Below, piece by piece: positions 23,298 to 36,689 of a DNA stretch of 64,000 nucleotides (positions are counted from its first letter, which is position 1; every line of letters begins with the position of its first letter). The notes under the pieces are model-generated. The model did no database searches, was not told the DNA's origin, and saw only the letters and a program-made list of their open reading frames with translations. Made by a program: the position numbers and the translations under genes. Origin of the DNA: Anastatus disparis (taxonomy: Eukaryota > Arthropoda > Insecta > Hymenoptera > Eupelmidae). The stretch is from NCBI GenBank assembly GCA_017163975.1, contig JAFFSR010000010.1, positions 3,443,910-3,507,909 of the forward strand. Reading direction: 5' to 3'.

Positions 23298-24776
23298 CTA
23301 CTGAAAAAAATCTTGTGGTAACCACATGACATACTATATGGTTTTCACATGGTTACCACATGATTACCACATGTTTACCACATGGTTACCACATATTATT
23401 TGGACGGGGTGATCATGTGGTAACCATGTGGTAACCATGTGGTGACCATGTGAAAACCATGTGAGTAAGAAAAAAATAGTTAAAAAAATATGCAAAATTT
23501 ATTATTTCACGTAATAAATACTCACCTGCTGTCAAAATCAGCAAATCAAAGAAAATTTTTATGAAAATATAAATATTATTGATTATTATATAATTAAATT
23601 TAATATAAATATTTTTATTTAATTAAATTTATTTGCGTTTTTCATTGCAACCACAAAAATATCTCTGTTCATTGAATAGAATAGAACGTGAGAAAGCAGG
23701 CCGAATGATCGTCGTTTTAGACAGAATTAAACTGTTCCCTACTAAAAAATCTCAGGTGAGAAATCACCTGATTTCTCAGGTGATTTATCATGCCAAAATC
23801 TCATGTGACGATTTTTTGGTTTTTACACGTTTCAAAGCATACTTAGTCAATTGCGAACTATTTTTGAAAATTTTTGAAAAATTTGAACTTAGAAAATTTT
23901 TTTAAAATTTGGTCTTAGAAAAAATTATGACTCATTTTACAAAAAATTTTCTAAGTTCAATTTTTGAAAAATTTTCAAAAATAGTTCGCAATTGACTAAG
24001 CATGGTTTGAAACGTGTAAAAACCAAAAAAATCGTCACATGAGATTTTGGCATGATAAATCACCTGAGAAATCAGGTGATTTCTCACCTGAGATTTTTTA
24101 GTAGGGTTTATAAGCTCTAAAGTCTTTTATTCTTTTCGTGCGCGTTCGCTTGCCATAAGAAAGTCAATACATAAAAAGAGTGGTAGCCCCCTAGTGGTTA
24201 TGAATATGAATATACACATGTATATAATAGTACTGGTGATTAACCGTTAGGGGGATGCTCCGCTTTCTACCTATTGACTTTCTTATGGCAAGCGAACGCG
24301 CACGAAAAGAATAAAAGACTTTAGAGCTTATAAACAGTTTAATTTTGTCTAAAACGACGATCATTCGACCTGCTTTCTCACGTTCTATTCTATTCAATGA
24401 ACAGAGATGTTTTTGTGGTTGCAATGAAAAACGCAAATAAATTTAATTATATAAAAATATTTATGTTAAATTTAATTATATAATAATCAATAATATTTAT
24501 ATTTTCATAATAATTTTCTTTAGTTTGCTGATTTTGACAGCAGGTGAGTATTTATTACGTGAAATAATAAATTTTGCATATTTTTTTTAACTATTTTTTT
24601 CTTACTCACATGGTTTTCACATGGTCACCACATGGTTACCACATGGTTACCACATGATCACCCCGTCAAAATAATATGTGGTAACCATGTGGTAATTAAA
24701 CATGTGGTAATCATGTGGTAACCATGTGAAAACCATATAGTATGTCATGTGGTTACCACAAGATTTTTTCCAGTAG
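23298..24776. mobile_element. Inverted-repeat element tiled with accacatggttaccacatg words
   Basis: Ends are ctactgaaaaaaatcttgtg and its complement. The outer ~150 bp of each arm is a run of catgtggtaaccatgtgg-type words; the arms continue to ~440 bp. The arms also carry the same short reading frame (starting MRFSLQPQK, 23,633 forward and 24,436 reverse), which reflects arm identity; I see no reason to call it a gene. A younger element is inserted at 23,737. Confidence 0.75.
23737..24106. mobile_element. 370-bp foldback element with aatcacctgattt words, TT duplication
   Basis: Ends are ccctactaaaaaatctcagg and its complement. The undisturbed opposite arm (gcttataaacagttt near 24,330) gives the empty site and shows a 2-bp TT duplication. 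A relative lies at 41,516-41,851. Confidence 0.85.
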
Positions 24777-25045
24777 AGATTTCTATCTCAAAATCTATCA
24801 GCTTTATAGAGAAGTTGTTAAAAGACAATAAGTCGTTAAAAGATAATCCCACACAGCATGAAAGAATTTTGAAATAATTTCATGAAATATTACAAGTAAT
24901 AATACGTTGAAAGCATTTAAAAAGAACTTAAAAAGATAACTATATTCTTTTGAAAAGAATTTATGAAATAATACACAGGAAGATTACAAAGTCTTTACAA
25001 AAATATTACCAAAAAGGAAACGAAAGTTAAGACATGAAATATTAC

Positions 25046-26500
25046 ACGATTCCTTACTGAAAGGACTTTGAAAAGACTTTTTGAAAGGAAACAAGAAAGA
25101 ACTCAGAAATCTTCCAACGATTAAAATCAGAAAATAATTTAGAAAGATTTTCGGAATGATCTAAGGTATTCTTTCACCGAATCATTTCAAGATTCATTCA
25201 AAAAGCTTTCATGAAATGATTCATGCAATATTTTGGTAAAGTCTTAAGAAATCTTACATGAAATAATTTTGAAATCTTTTTAAAATATTTCATGAAATAA
25301 CTTATGATAAGAATAAAAGTTACTACATGAATCCTTACTGAAAGGACTTTGAAAAGACTTCTTGAAAGGAAACAAGAAAGAACTCAGAAATCTTTCGAAG
25401 GTTTCAGTCGTAAAATAATTTAGAAAGATTTTTGGAATAATCTAAGTTATTCTTTCACCGAATAATTTCAAGATTCGTTCAAAAAGCTGTCATGAAATAA
25501 TTCATGCAATGTTTTGGTAAAGTCTCAAGAAATCTTACATGAAATAATTTTGAAATCTTTTTGAAATATTTCATGAAATAACTTATGATAAGAATAAAAG
25601 TTACTACATGAATCCTTACTGAAAGGACTTTGAAAAGACTTCTTGAAAGGAAACAAGAAAGAACTCAGAAATCTTTCGAAGGTTTCAGTCGTAAAATAAT
25701 TTAGAAAGATTTTTGGAATAATCTAAGTTATTCTTTCACCGAATAATTTCAAGATTCGTTCAAAAAGCTGTCATGAAATAATTCATGCAATGTTTTGGTA
25801 AAGTCTCAAGAAATCTTACATGAAATAATTTTGAAATCTTTTTGAAATATTTTATGAAATAACTTATGATAAGAATAAAAGTTATTACATGAATCCTTAC
25901 TGAAAGGATTTTGAAAAGACTACTCGAAAGGAAACAAGAAAGAACTCAGAAATCTTCCAACGATTAAAATCAGAAAATAATTTAGAAAGATTTTCGGAAT
26001 GATCTAAGGTATTTTTTCACCAAATCATTTCAAGATTCGTTCAAAAAGCTGCCATGAAATAATTCATGCAATGTTTTGGTAAAGTCTCAAGAAATCTTAC
26101 ATGAAATAATTTTGAAATCTTTTTGAAATATTTCATGAAATAACTTATGATAAGAATAAAAGTTATTACATGAATCCTTACTGAAAGGATTTTGAAAAGA
26201 CTACTCGAAAGGAAACAAGAAAGAACTCAGAAATCTTTCGAAGGTTTCAGTCGTAAAATAATTTAGAAAGATTTTTGGAATAATTTAAGTTATTCTTTCA
26301 CCGAATAATTTCAAGATTCTTCCATGAAGCTCTTATGAAATAATTCATGTAACATTTTGGTAAAGTCTCAAGAAATCATACATGAAATAATTTTGAAATC
26401 TTTTTGAGATATTTCATGAAATAACTTATGACGAGAATAAAAGTTATTACATAAATCCTTACTGAATTGACTTTGAAAGGACTTTATGAAAGAAAACGTG
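25046..26500. repeat. ~282-bp tandem repeat, five to six copies
   Basis: The box 'tccttactgaaaggact' (last G sometimes different) recurs near 25,049, 25,329, 25,611, 25,893, 26,173 and 26,453. Neighbouring units differ by few substitutions, so expansion was recent. Confidence 0.85.
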
Positions 26501-26748
26501 AAAGATAACAGAATCATTTAGAAATATTTTCGGGATTAGTTTATAATTTATCCGCTTGATGGCGGTATCTCTTACTCTCGCAAGCGGTAAGAGTGCTTCC
26601 GTTTCATATATAAGGAAAATAAGAATTTTAAATTGAAACTATAAATTGTTATGCGTGCGATGTCTGTGTTATGATAACTTCGATTTTAACCGCTGTAAAA
26701 CTATTGGTAATTCGTAATCTTATGAATAATTATATCATCATATATCCG

Positions 26749-26790
26749 TTATGTGTGTGTGTGTGTGTGTGCGTGTGCGTGTGTGTGTGT
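26749..26790. repeat. (GT)n microsatellite
   Basis: A ~40-bp GT run with two C interruptions. Confidence 0.95.
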
Positions 26791-27497
26791 ATTAATTCTA
26801 AATTGATTCTTAAATAATACAGGAAAGAATAAAATTTCTAGAACTTTACACGTCTCTCAACTAAAGATAGATGAAAAGATTAATGCATTGTTACTAAAAG
26901 AATTCATGGATCTTTACAGAATTCTTTCATTGAAAGGATTCTGTAATAATTCTATGTCCGAGGTATATTTCTTTCAGAAATAATACAATGAAATATTTTT
27001 AAAATATTTTATATCATTCTTACAGAATACTTTCAATGAAAGATGTATGAAAAGATTTAAGAATTATTACCAAAAGAATTCATGGATCCTTACAGAATTC
27101 TTTTATTGAAAGGATTCTGTAATAATTCTATGTCCGAGGTATATTCCTTTTAGAAATAATACAATGAAATATTTTAAAAATATTTCATATTATTCTTACA
27201 GAATCCTTTCAGTGGAAGATGTATGAAAAGATTTACGAATTATTACCAAAAGAATTCATGGATCCTTACAGAATTCTTCCATTGAAAGGATTTTGAAATG
27301 ACTTGTCAATTCTTTATGAAATATTTTTATGTATTATTTTTAAAAGAATAATACCTCGGACATAGAATTATTTCAGAATCCTTTCAGTGAAATATTTCTG
27401 AAAGATTGTAGTCCTTTCAGAATCCTTTCAAAGTCCTTTCATGCTGTATGGGAATAAGAACTTAATAACTTTGAAAAATTTAGTAAATAAAGTCAAT

Positions 27498-27711
27498 TTA
27501 AGGCGACTACGGAGGTTAGGCTAAATTTTCATTTCGTAGTTTACAAATTACGCTTTAAGTTCGTAAAATTTCTTGGATTTGTAAGTTTTTCACCATTCTG
27601 TGGGTATCAAAAAATGGTGGAAAATTAAAAAATCCAAAAAATTTCATGTATTAAAAGCATGATTTGTAAACTAAAAAATGAAACCTAACTTAAATTCCGA
27701 AGTCGCCTTAA
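27498..27711. mobile_element. TTAA MITE with 'ggcgactacgg' ends, second copy
   Basis: TTAA at both ends; ends ggcgactacggaggttagg and ccgaagtcgcc; forms a ~100-bp hairpin around 'gtgggtatc'. Confidence 0.85.
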
Positions 27712-28137
27712 CAATAGTCGCAATTAATTCAATGTATAATAAAATAGTTATTGTTTATTAAAAAAATCAAATTGAAACCTTATTTCAATCATTGTTCAAA
27801 ATTTTTAAAAAGTGCACAAGAAATAATGCAAAAAAGATACAAAACTAACTTTATAAACATTGTACAAAATAAGAAAATTCTTTAACCAACACGTATCTAT
27901 TTGTACAATATATATACAAAATAATAATTTTTCAATGAAAGATGTTTTGTGATCTGTAGATTTCATTTCTTTGATAAGTGGAAAAAGGATTAAGTTGACT
28001 TAATGCTTTAATCCATGCAGCCCTTAAAATATTAAATGATTTGATAGCTTGAATTACTAAATACTGAAATTGTTAAAGACAAATGTAAAAATTATAAATT
28101 TTTGTCTTTTATCAATAAATAAATTTAAATTAATTAA

Positions 28138-28350
28138 TTAAGGTGACGTCGGATTTTAGGTTAGGTTTTATTTTTGAGTTTACAAATTACTCTTTCAATG
28201 TGTAAAATTTTTCAGATTTTTTAATTCTCCACCATTCTACGAATTATAATAAATGGTAGAAAATTAAAAAATTTTTTAAATTTCAGAAACTGAAAGAGTA
28301 ATTTGTAAACTACAAAATGAAATCTAACCAAACTTCCGTAGTGGCCTCAA
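28138..28350. mobile_element. TTAA MITE with 'ggtgacgtcgg' ends, third copy
   Basis: Left flank TTAA, right flank TCAA (mutated). Ends ggtgacgtcggattttagg and cttccgtagtggcc pair imperfectly. Diverged relative of 27,498-27,711. Confidence 0.7.
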
Positions 28351-30695
28351 CACATGTGAATTAGAGCCATCAACATTATAATTGTTTTTATTTCAATACA
28401 TTGTTAGAATATTTTTTTGTTTAACAAAAATTATTACTCAATTTTGGATCTAAATGTTTGTACTTTATTCCCATAAAAACTTATTTTGAATTAAAAAATT
28501 TTTTTATTTGGCACATAGTTAATTATCTTTGAAATATTTATAAAAAACTTTCAACTTTGTCTTCTCTAGGAACTTTCTAATGAATTTTCTAATTATTTGT
28601 AAAATTTTATTGAAGTAAACTTGGAAAATAAATTTATTACATTCTATGATTAGTCTAAAAAATATACTAACAATTCATAATCTAAATATTGGTTTTTTTA
28701 CTTTAAAACTTTAAATATACTTATAAATTTCAAATTTTGAATATATTTATAAATAGAAAATAAGAAATTAAAAATTTATAATTAAAAATATATATATTAT
28801 TCAATTAAATAAAAGTTAATATAAAAAACGAATTTCTTAGCAATAGCCAGCTTTGATTTTTGTTTGAATTTGATTGTAGTGGGTACGAAAAGTGATTAAA
28901 AAATTTTATACAATTATAATTGACATCACTATTATTAATCATAACAGTAATTATAAAATTGTAATAAGTTAAAAATTTAAAATATAATTATTTAAAATTG
29001 TTGTTATTCAATATTAATACAATTAGAAGATACTTCACAAGTTTAAAAATTGAATGACATTGTTCATGAAAAATATTGTATTTATAATCTGATTTCAAAT
29101 CACAAAAATTAGAATGTGAATTTAATTTTTAATTAGTTTGTTCATCAATAAAACTTTGGGAATTGACTTATTTTTTTTTTTTATATTTTATGTATGCTTA
29201 ATTGAAACTAATTTTGCATTTATTACTAACTAAATAAGTATTTTGATAAATTATATACTATTAAAAAATCAAGTTTTTTTTAAATAATATTTTGATTTGC
29301 CATTAATCAATATTAATATTTTTAATATATTCTAGCTTTTTAACGCTTTATTTTTTTATTAAATTGTAACATTTGAATCTCGATTATAATTAATGGTCAT
29401 GATAGATGCATATAAGTTTACTAAAGTAAAACTAATTCAACATTTTTTAAATGTTATATTTAATAATATCAATTGATAATTGATCATCTAATTTTTGAAA
29501 TAATAAATTACCATTGACATTCATAACAACTTACAATAATATACACATTATAAATTATAAAATAGTGCCGAATTAAAAAAAAAAAAATTCATATTAATGA
29601 TTCTAAAGATAAAATTTATTTATCCTCAAATTCTAAAAAAATATTTTACTCAACTAAATTTCCAATACATAAAAATTTTTTTGCAAATCTGCAATAATTA
29701 GAATAAATTATAAAAATTTTGAAATATAATCTTTCTGTTTATATATATTATATGTTTATTTAAAAAAGAAACCAAATACACCTTGATACAATCTTTACTA
29801 TTTTCAATAAAAAATTGAATGTTTTTGCTATTAATTGTAGAAAATAATTACATATAATTTTAATGTTTAAAAATTCAATGCACAATTTTATTAAAGATTT
29901 AAATATATACGAACTAAATATTTTTTAAATGTTATCAAACATAATTACATTTTCAACATGGTACTAGCATAATTTCTTAATTTTATTCAGTTACTAGCTT
30001 TATAAAATTAAATATAATTTATTAATTAACGCTAAAGTTAATAAATTCATTATTAAAAATTGACTCTAACTCACTACTTAAATATCCCAACATTACTACC
30101 CACAAATTATTATCCGCGACAAATAGTTCTAGCTATAAACTAAAGAAAAACAATCATTTAATAATATCTAGCATCGATATCATTTCCTTTCTTGAAATGT
30201 CTTATTTTAATCAGTTACTATTTACCGTTTTTTATCTCTGTTATTGAAACCAGTATAATTTAATTCGGTTATCTTTATGTGTAATTAGTAATTTTCATCA
30301 GAAAAATTATATCAACAATTGCAAAATCATGAGCAAATTTCGTGAGTATTATTTGTGAAATCGCAAAAAATTTTTTCTTATAATAAAATAATAAGATATT
30401 AATTATCTTGAATGTCGATAATTACAAAACGTATTCTCAGTTCTGATGGATACGTTTAAATTTAAAATCAAAAGTAGAACCTAATTGCTATTTAATTGCG
30501 AGTTCTTGGAAAATTAATAAGATTATTCTTAATTCAGTAATTGGAAAGAAACTTTCATAAAAATGATCACGCGAATTTTTCATTCGATTTTTATTTCATT
30601 TTTTCACGTAAATTTTTCATCAAAATTTTTTACGTAAAATTTTTTTGTAAATTTTTCACTCATATTGTGGTTACCCGTACGTGGTGCACATGTAT
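28351..30695. other. Long AT-rich stretch with no recognised gene
   Basis: About 2.3 kb, very AT-rich. The only relationship I see is that 29,020-29,200 resembles, in inverted orientation, 20,360-20,530. No ORF of interest, tRNA or terminal inverted repeat. Confidence 0.5.
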
Positions 30696-30857
30696 GGCTC
30701 GAATTTATAGTCGACATTCAGCACTCAGTTCTCAACCTTCAGATCTTAAAGTTTCATTGTTCCATGTTCCCTATAAACGTGTGTCTACGTTTATAGGGAA
30801 CACGGAACAATGAAACTTTGAGAACTAAGTGTTGAGCATCGACTATAAATTCGAGCC
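30696..30857. repeat. Hairpin of ~80-bp arms
   Basis: ggctcgaatttatagtcg pairs with cgactataaattcgagcc. The inner arms pair over 'gttccctataaacg', with one ~10-bp bulge on the left. A 90-codon ORF runs through it and is not a gene. Confidence 0.75.
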
Positions 30858-31408
30858 TATATCCTGTTGAAAATATATACGTATTTTCCATACGTAACAA
30901 AGCGTCCGAATTTGTTACGTATTATGAAATACGTATTTAATATTGATGATACGTAGTTTTAATACGTATTCCAAGGGAGCATACGCGATTAAGCAAAATT
31001 CAATCATGAATCAATTAAACGTTGATACGTATTCCATACAAGAGTGATTTCTCACACACTATATGTATCTACAAGACGGGTTTCGTAGTAAAGGTACGTA
31101 ATTTTTTCCTCATAATACGTATCCTGAACACATCTTCCAATTGGAAAACGTAATTTTTATAAATACTTCAGGCTTGAATGCATATTGATTCTAGGAATAC
31201 GTAATTTCGAGAATTAGATACGATTTTACGAGTCAGGATCCGTATTTAGAATACGTACCCTGGTAACAAAAAATTTGCAATTCTGACGCAATTCTGACGC
31301 AATTGACTTGACCGTCAGTGAAATTACATCAGACCATACGTCATATCCTTCCGATTTCTGCTATATTTCTGCTGATGTGTAATTACGTTAGGTGACGCTC
31401 AGCAGAAT

Positions 31409-32123
31409 TGCGATGAAATTGCAAGATTGAAATTGCAATATCAAAAGGATAATTGCGAGCACTTGCGCGTTCGACAGAATTGCACCAGAAGTGCAAAAGT
31501 TTACTAACATTAAGTGCTGCGCAGCAGAATTAAGGAGCTTTACGTAATTACAAGTGCACTTAACGAGACCCTCTCATCACTTCCGCGTGCACAAGAATTG
31601 CAATGGAATTGCACAAGCCGTCTGCAGCAGATGACTTGTGGTAGAATTGCGATGAAATTGCAAGATTGAAATTGCAATATCAAAAGGATAATTGCGAGCA
31701 CTTGCGCGTTCGACAGAATTGCACCAGAAGTGCAAAAGTTTACTAACATTAAAGCTGCGCAGCAGAATTAAGGAGTTTTACGTAATTACAAGTTCACTTA
31801 ACGAGACCCTCTCATCACTTCCGCGTGCACAAGAATTGCAATGGAATTGCACAAGCCGTCTGCAGCAGATGACTTGCGGTAGAATTGCGATGAAATTGCA
31901 AGATTGAAATTGCAATATCAAAAGAATAATTGCGAGCACTTGCGCGTTCAACAGAATTGCACTAGAAGTGCAAAAGTTTACTAACATTTAAGTGCTGCGC
32001 AGCAGAATTAAGGAGTTTTACGTAATTACAAGTGCACTTAACGAGACCCTCTCATGACTTTCGCGTGCACAAGAATTGCCATGGAATTTCGCAAGCGGTC
32101 TGCAGCAGATTACTTGTGGTGAA
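31409..32123. repeat. 238-bp tandem repeat, three copies
   Basis: 'ttgcgatgaaattgcaag' occurs at 31,409, 31,647 and 31,885, and the units are nearly identical. Minus-strand ORFs of 69 codons repeat with the unit and are not genes. Confidence 0.9.
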
Positions 32124-33239
32124 CAATTTGATTTTATATAAACTGTGAAAAAAATTGACGTAAGCAAATTACCACTGCAACATGCAATTCCTCTCCCATA
32201 AACTATATTTTCAATTAACTTTTATCTATATCTAGGAGCTTCTTTAAATGTTCCAAAAGAAAGTTTTTTACTGTTTCTAATACAACCGTATACGTTTCTT
32301 TTGACCAAGATTTAAGCTGAAATGTATAGTCGAGACTCATTCCTCAATACTCATAACCTTGATGTACATGAATTTATCTTATTTTTTTCTTTTTTTTTAA
32401 CCAAATGAATAAACTTTTATCTCTTTTTCGCACAATACATAATTTAAAAATTCCAGAATTTAAATCGTTAGAAAAATATATTATAAACATTCAGTGGGTG
32501 AAAATTAGTCTGTTTTATTCCGTTTACTACGTATAAAAATGCTACGTATATCATGTTCATAAAATGCGTATTGAAAATACTTTATATTGAAGTCCAAAAA
32601 AATATTATATTATCGATAAAAAAAAATACAGAATTATTAAGTATTCCAAAAGCTTATATCAAAATGAAAAGAAGGAATAATTTCATTTAGTTTCTAATAA
32701 GAAAATGTAGTTCATTAAAATGTGATTCTTATCGTTCTACAAAATTTATTATTTGGAATGAAATTGAATAAAAATTATTAATTAAATACAATTTTTGTTT
32801 AATATGTAGAAATAATTTTGTTTTTATAATACCTAAATGTTAGTAGGATGGCCATTGAACATCGTTTTATCAGACAAAATAATATATTTATAATAAATAA
32901 GGACGTTATACTACATATATATAAAAAATTATATAATATTGTCAATAATATTAAACAAACTTATATATAAACGTAAAATAACGTTATGAAGACAGATTTC
33001 CAATACATTCTTATATTAATAGCAATGTTAACGCTGTTTGTCTACTAAGTAATAAAAATATATTTCATACGATGCTGAAATTTTTTTACAAAAACGCATG
33101 CTTTACTCCATCTTCTATTTGCACTGTATATGTTACCACTTCGCTCCAATGCTGCTGCGAAGTATCTGCTCTAAGCTACCTTCGTAAGTATATGCTGTGA
33201 ATCTGCTGGAAAGTATATGCTTCACGTAGACTTGGTAAG

Positions 33240-33910
33240 TATGCTGCAATTCCATTGCAAGCACGTGCACACTACACCATTCTCTAAACGGCACCGTAAG
33301 TCAGCTGCAAAGCTGCTGCGTGCTCACCTTCATAAGTATGCCGCAATTCTACTGTAAGCGAACGTGCAATATACACTTCTTTAAACCGTAATCTACCTGT
33401 CGTAAGTCTGCTGCTAAGCTGCTGCGAAGTAGCTGCTGCATGCTTACATTCGTAAGTATGCCGCAATTCTACTGTAAGCGCGCGTACAGTCTACACTTCT
33501 TTAAACCGCAATATACCTGTCGTAAGTCTGCTGCTAAGCTGCTGCATGCTTACCTTCGTAAGTATGCCGCAATTCTACTGTAAGCGCGCGTGCAATCTAC
33601 ACTTCTTTAAACCGCAATATATCTGTCGTAAGTCTGCTGCTAAGCTGCTGCGAAGAAGCTGCTGCATGCTTACCTTCGTAAGTATGCCGCAATTCTACTG
33701 TAAGCGCGCGTGCAATATACACTTCTTTAAACCGCAATCTACCTGTCGTAAGTCTGCTGCTAAGCTGCTGCAAAGTAGCTGCTGCATGCTTACCTTCGTA
33801 AGTCTGCCGCAATTCTACTGTAAGCGCGCGTGCAATATACACTTCTTTAAACCGCAATCCACCTGTCGTAAGTCTGCTGCTAAGCTGCTGCGAAGTAGCT
33901 GCTGCATGCT
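33240..33910. repeat. 120-bp tandem repeat, about five copies
   Basis: 'cgtaagtatgccgcaattct' (one or two bases vary) recurs at 33,331, 33,451, 33,557, 33,677 and 33,797; one unit is 14 bp short. Because 120 is a multiple of three, frames stay open on both strands (a 128-codon forward ORF and an 86-codon reverse ORF), which repeat 40 residues each time. Confidence 0.9.
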
Positions 33911-35102
33911 TCTGACTGCAGAACTACAATAGAATGCTGAAGCATACGAAGCATGTTCTGCGCACTCGCGATTGCGTCAGATTGTGTTACCAGGGTAATT
34001 GTAGGCTGCACATATATAAAAATTGACTATTTAATGCGTAAAATACGTAATTTACAATCGCAATTTCAGGCTCAAATACGTATCACCACTACGATTTCAA
34101 CTCAATCTACGTAATTTAAAGCATAAGATACGTATCTACGAGGCAAGTTTTGTAGTATAGATACGTAATATTTGCTACATACGTATCCTGAACACATGCC
34201 GTAATTAAAATACGTAATTTTCACTAATATTTATGCCCAGTATATGTCTTTTTAATACGTTTTTCAAGTGGAAATCACGTCATTTTAAATTGCAGTTCTA
34301 GGGGGCTGCTCTGGAAAATTGCACAACTCTGTATCACAGAGACAGAAGATATAAAATTAATGTGCTAAACAAAGATAGCATATATCCATACACTAAGTTT
34401 ATTGCTCCGGAGCAACCTCCCTGGGCATGAATACGTATTGTTAGTGCAATTACGTAATTTCGAGCACAAAATACGTATCTATAAGGCAGGATTCGGATTC
34501 AGAATACGTAATTGTAGGCCACTCACATGTCAAAAGTACGTATTTAATACAAAAAATTCGTTATGTTCGATCGCAGTTTTAGGCTCGAATCCCTGTTAAA
34601 AATAAATACGTAATTCTGTTATGTAATTTTGTTACGTAACAAAATTTCGTAACAAAATTAAGTATTTTGCTATGTACCAAATTTGAACTTTTGATTACGT
34701 AATTTAATATGAAATACGTAATTTTCTTACGTAATTTGACCATAAATACGTAATTTTATTACATCATTTAATAGGAAATACGTAAATTTATATTACATAC
34801 GTAATTTTATTTCGTGATTTAATATTATATATATATAATTTTATAACTTAAGAGGCGGTCGGGACTGTTTGCCGCATGGGGGTGCTGCAGGTGAGAGAAA
34901 AATATAAAATATTTTTTACACACGGATTACAATTTATTAAGACAATAATATACTTCTAACGTTGTCAATAACTCTTGCCATATATATGTAGAATAATTAT
35001 CGATGCTAATCTTGTTTGAAAAGTCTAAAATATTTTTGTAAAGCGAAAAATGCTGCGCATGATAGAGCCGATGTAAACATGTGTATTTTTCTTTAGTGCG
35101 AC

Positions 35103-35335
35103 CTTAGAGCATATACTCCTAGAGGGAGTAAGTTAAATGAGAAGAACTTAGTCAGTTTTTGCACAATACGAGAGAGAAAGAAGAGTAAGATTACCATTCT
35201 TGACTCTCTCGCACTTACTAGTGATTGGCTTAGTGCGAGAGAGACAGAAATAGTAGATATTATCTTCTTTCTTTCTCGCTAGGCGACCACGACTTTTTAA
35301 CATGACATACTCCCTCCAGAAGTATATGCTCTAAG
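35103..35335. mobile_element. Small foldback element
   Basis: cttagagcatatact at the left and agtatatgctctaag at the right, then partly paired 'gagggagta' and 'tactccctc' boxes and a 'gcgagagaga' stem. Target duplication not determined. Confidence 0.65.
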
Positions 35336-35654
35336 AGTGTCAATTTTGTTATATTTTTACTATCATACCTACGTTCCGATTACTTTTGAGCATTTTTTTA
35401 TAAATAAAATAAAATTGTTTGATTTTGAATTATTCTTTTCATTTTTATCTATTTTTCTCTAAATCGGTTATGTAAACCGATTTTAAAAATGATGCCTCAA
35501 TGTTCCTAATGGGCCTAGAAATCATTCTCAAAAGAAGTCTTAAAGTGACATTAAATTTTCATTTAAATTCACTGAGAAGCACCGAAATCACCAAGATTGA
35601 ACTTCTTAAAAAAAAAATTGACAAATCCATTAATTAGCATAACGAAAAAATATC

Positions 35655-35920
35655 ATGGAAATGTATCGTGAACAGAAGAATTCAAATCTTGAAATGATCC
35701 AGATGGAAATTGACATTGACATTTCAGATAAAATTTTTTTGAAACCAAATGATAATTTAATAGATTCTGATGATATCCACTTAAATTATAACGATATTAA
35801 AATTTAGACTGATGAGATTAAATTAAATGAAAAAAAAGAATTAAATGAAATAGACGACAAAAAAGCTTTATGTGTAACAGGATTTAATATGAAAATGGTA
35901 TCAGAACAATCAAATTAATA
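35655..35920 (+). pseudogene. Possible decayed coding fragment, unknown
   Basis: From an ATG at 35,655 a frame of about 88 codons is interrupted by one TAG near 35,804. It is hydrophilic, rich in Asp, Glu, Lys, Asn and Ile, and its base pattern looks more codon-like than its flanks. I do not recognise it. The rest of 35,336-36,537 is AT-rich; 'cagtaccgggcaataattct' at ~36,138 looks like a Tc1-type end with no partner seen. Confidence 0.2.
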
Positions 35921-36689
35921 TAAAGAAAATTAAAAAAAAAAAAATGATTATGAAAATGCAGAAAAAAAGTAATAATTAATTAGAACTAAGGCGTGTTCGT
36001 AATGTTTGAATAAAAGAAAATTATATGAAAATAAAAAAAGATCGACCATATATATATATATGAAAAAATATTAAATTCTAAGAAAATAATAAAAATGAAA
36101 TTGAAAAACAAATACAGATAAATTATAACAAATACAGTACCGGGCAATAATTCTGAGCAGGTTATTAAATTTTTTATCCGACTTTGAAAAAGCGTATCTT
36201 CTTCAATTTTCATCCTAGAAAAAATTAAAAAAAAGCATTTTAAAGTATTCTTTAAATGCTTTCTTTTTAGCTTACTCACATTTTTTAACGATATTTAAAA
36301 AAAAAAAAATCGCTTTGGTAATTTTGAAATTTTTTTCATTTTTGCATTTTTCTTCAATCAGCTGTAGTTTTTTTAATAATTGCGCTAGAAAAAATTTGGA
36401 AAAAGATTTGGAAAGGGCTTAAAAAATGCTATTTGCAGCTATTTTTACAAAAAATTTTTAATTATTTTTTGTCAAGTTTAAGCATATAAAATTATCGATC
36501 TAATACTTTTGCAGTTGTAAAAACACTTGAATAGCAACCCACACAGCATGAAAGATATCATTGGAATATTTCATTGAAATATGTATGGAAGCTTTATGGA
36601 AGAAAACAGAAATATTTCTGGAATATTGCAAAGAAAACTTTCTGCGAAGAACTCCTGGAAGCCTCCGTAAACCTTCCAAGGAAGATTCC

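Larger units (their letters stand above)
24848..27452. mobile_element. 2.6-kb element with cccacacagcatg ends
   Basis: The left end is cccacacagcatgaaag and the right end ctttcatgctgtatggg. The interior has no ORF and is built of words such as tttcatgaaat and gaaaggactttgaaaag, including a ~282-bp tandem repeat. Related elements lie at 36,538-39,210 and 50,549-51,700. Confidence 0.75.
31258..33995. mobile_element. 2.7-kb TA-flanked element with ccctggtaaca ends
   Basis: Ends ccctggtaaca and tgttaccaggg, with a further matching box 'tctgacgcaat' ~20 bp in. TA flanks both sides (31,256-31,257 and 33,996-33,997). The left part carries 238-bp repeats rich in 'ttgcaatggaattgc', the right part 120-bp repeats rich in 'ctgctgc'. 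32,124-33,230 between them is AT-rich without features. No transposase. Confidence 0.75.
30866..34850. repeat. tacgtaatt-word block around a nested element
   Basis: Begins with cctgttgaaaatatatacg. 30,866-31,257 and 33,996-34,850 are dense in the palindromic word tacgta (commonly aatacgtaatt). A second start-like sequence, ccctgttaaaaataaatacg, occurs at ~34,590, so two related elements may abut. The nested element 31,258-33,995 splits the block. 34,850-35,100 after it begins TTAA then gaggcggtcgggactg, possibly one end of a truncated TTAA element. Confidence 0.55.

Noticed and set aside
23633..24436. Conserved short protein in both arms of the 23.3-kb element
   Set aside because: The two reading frames are the same arm sequence in inverted copies; conservation is explained by arm identity.
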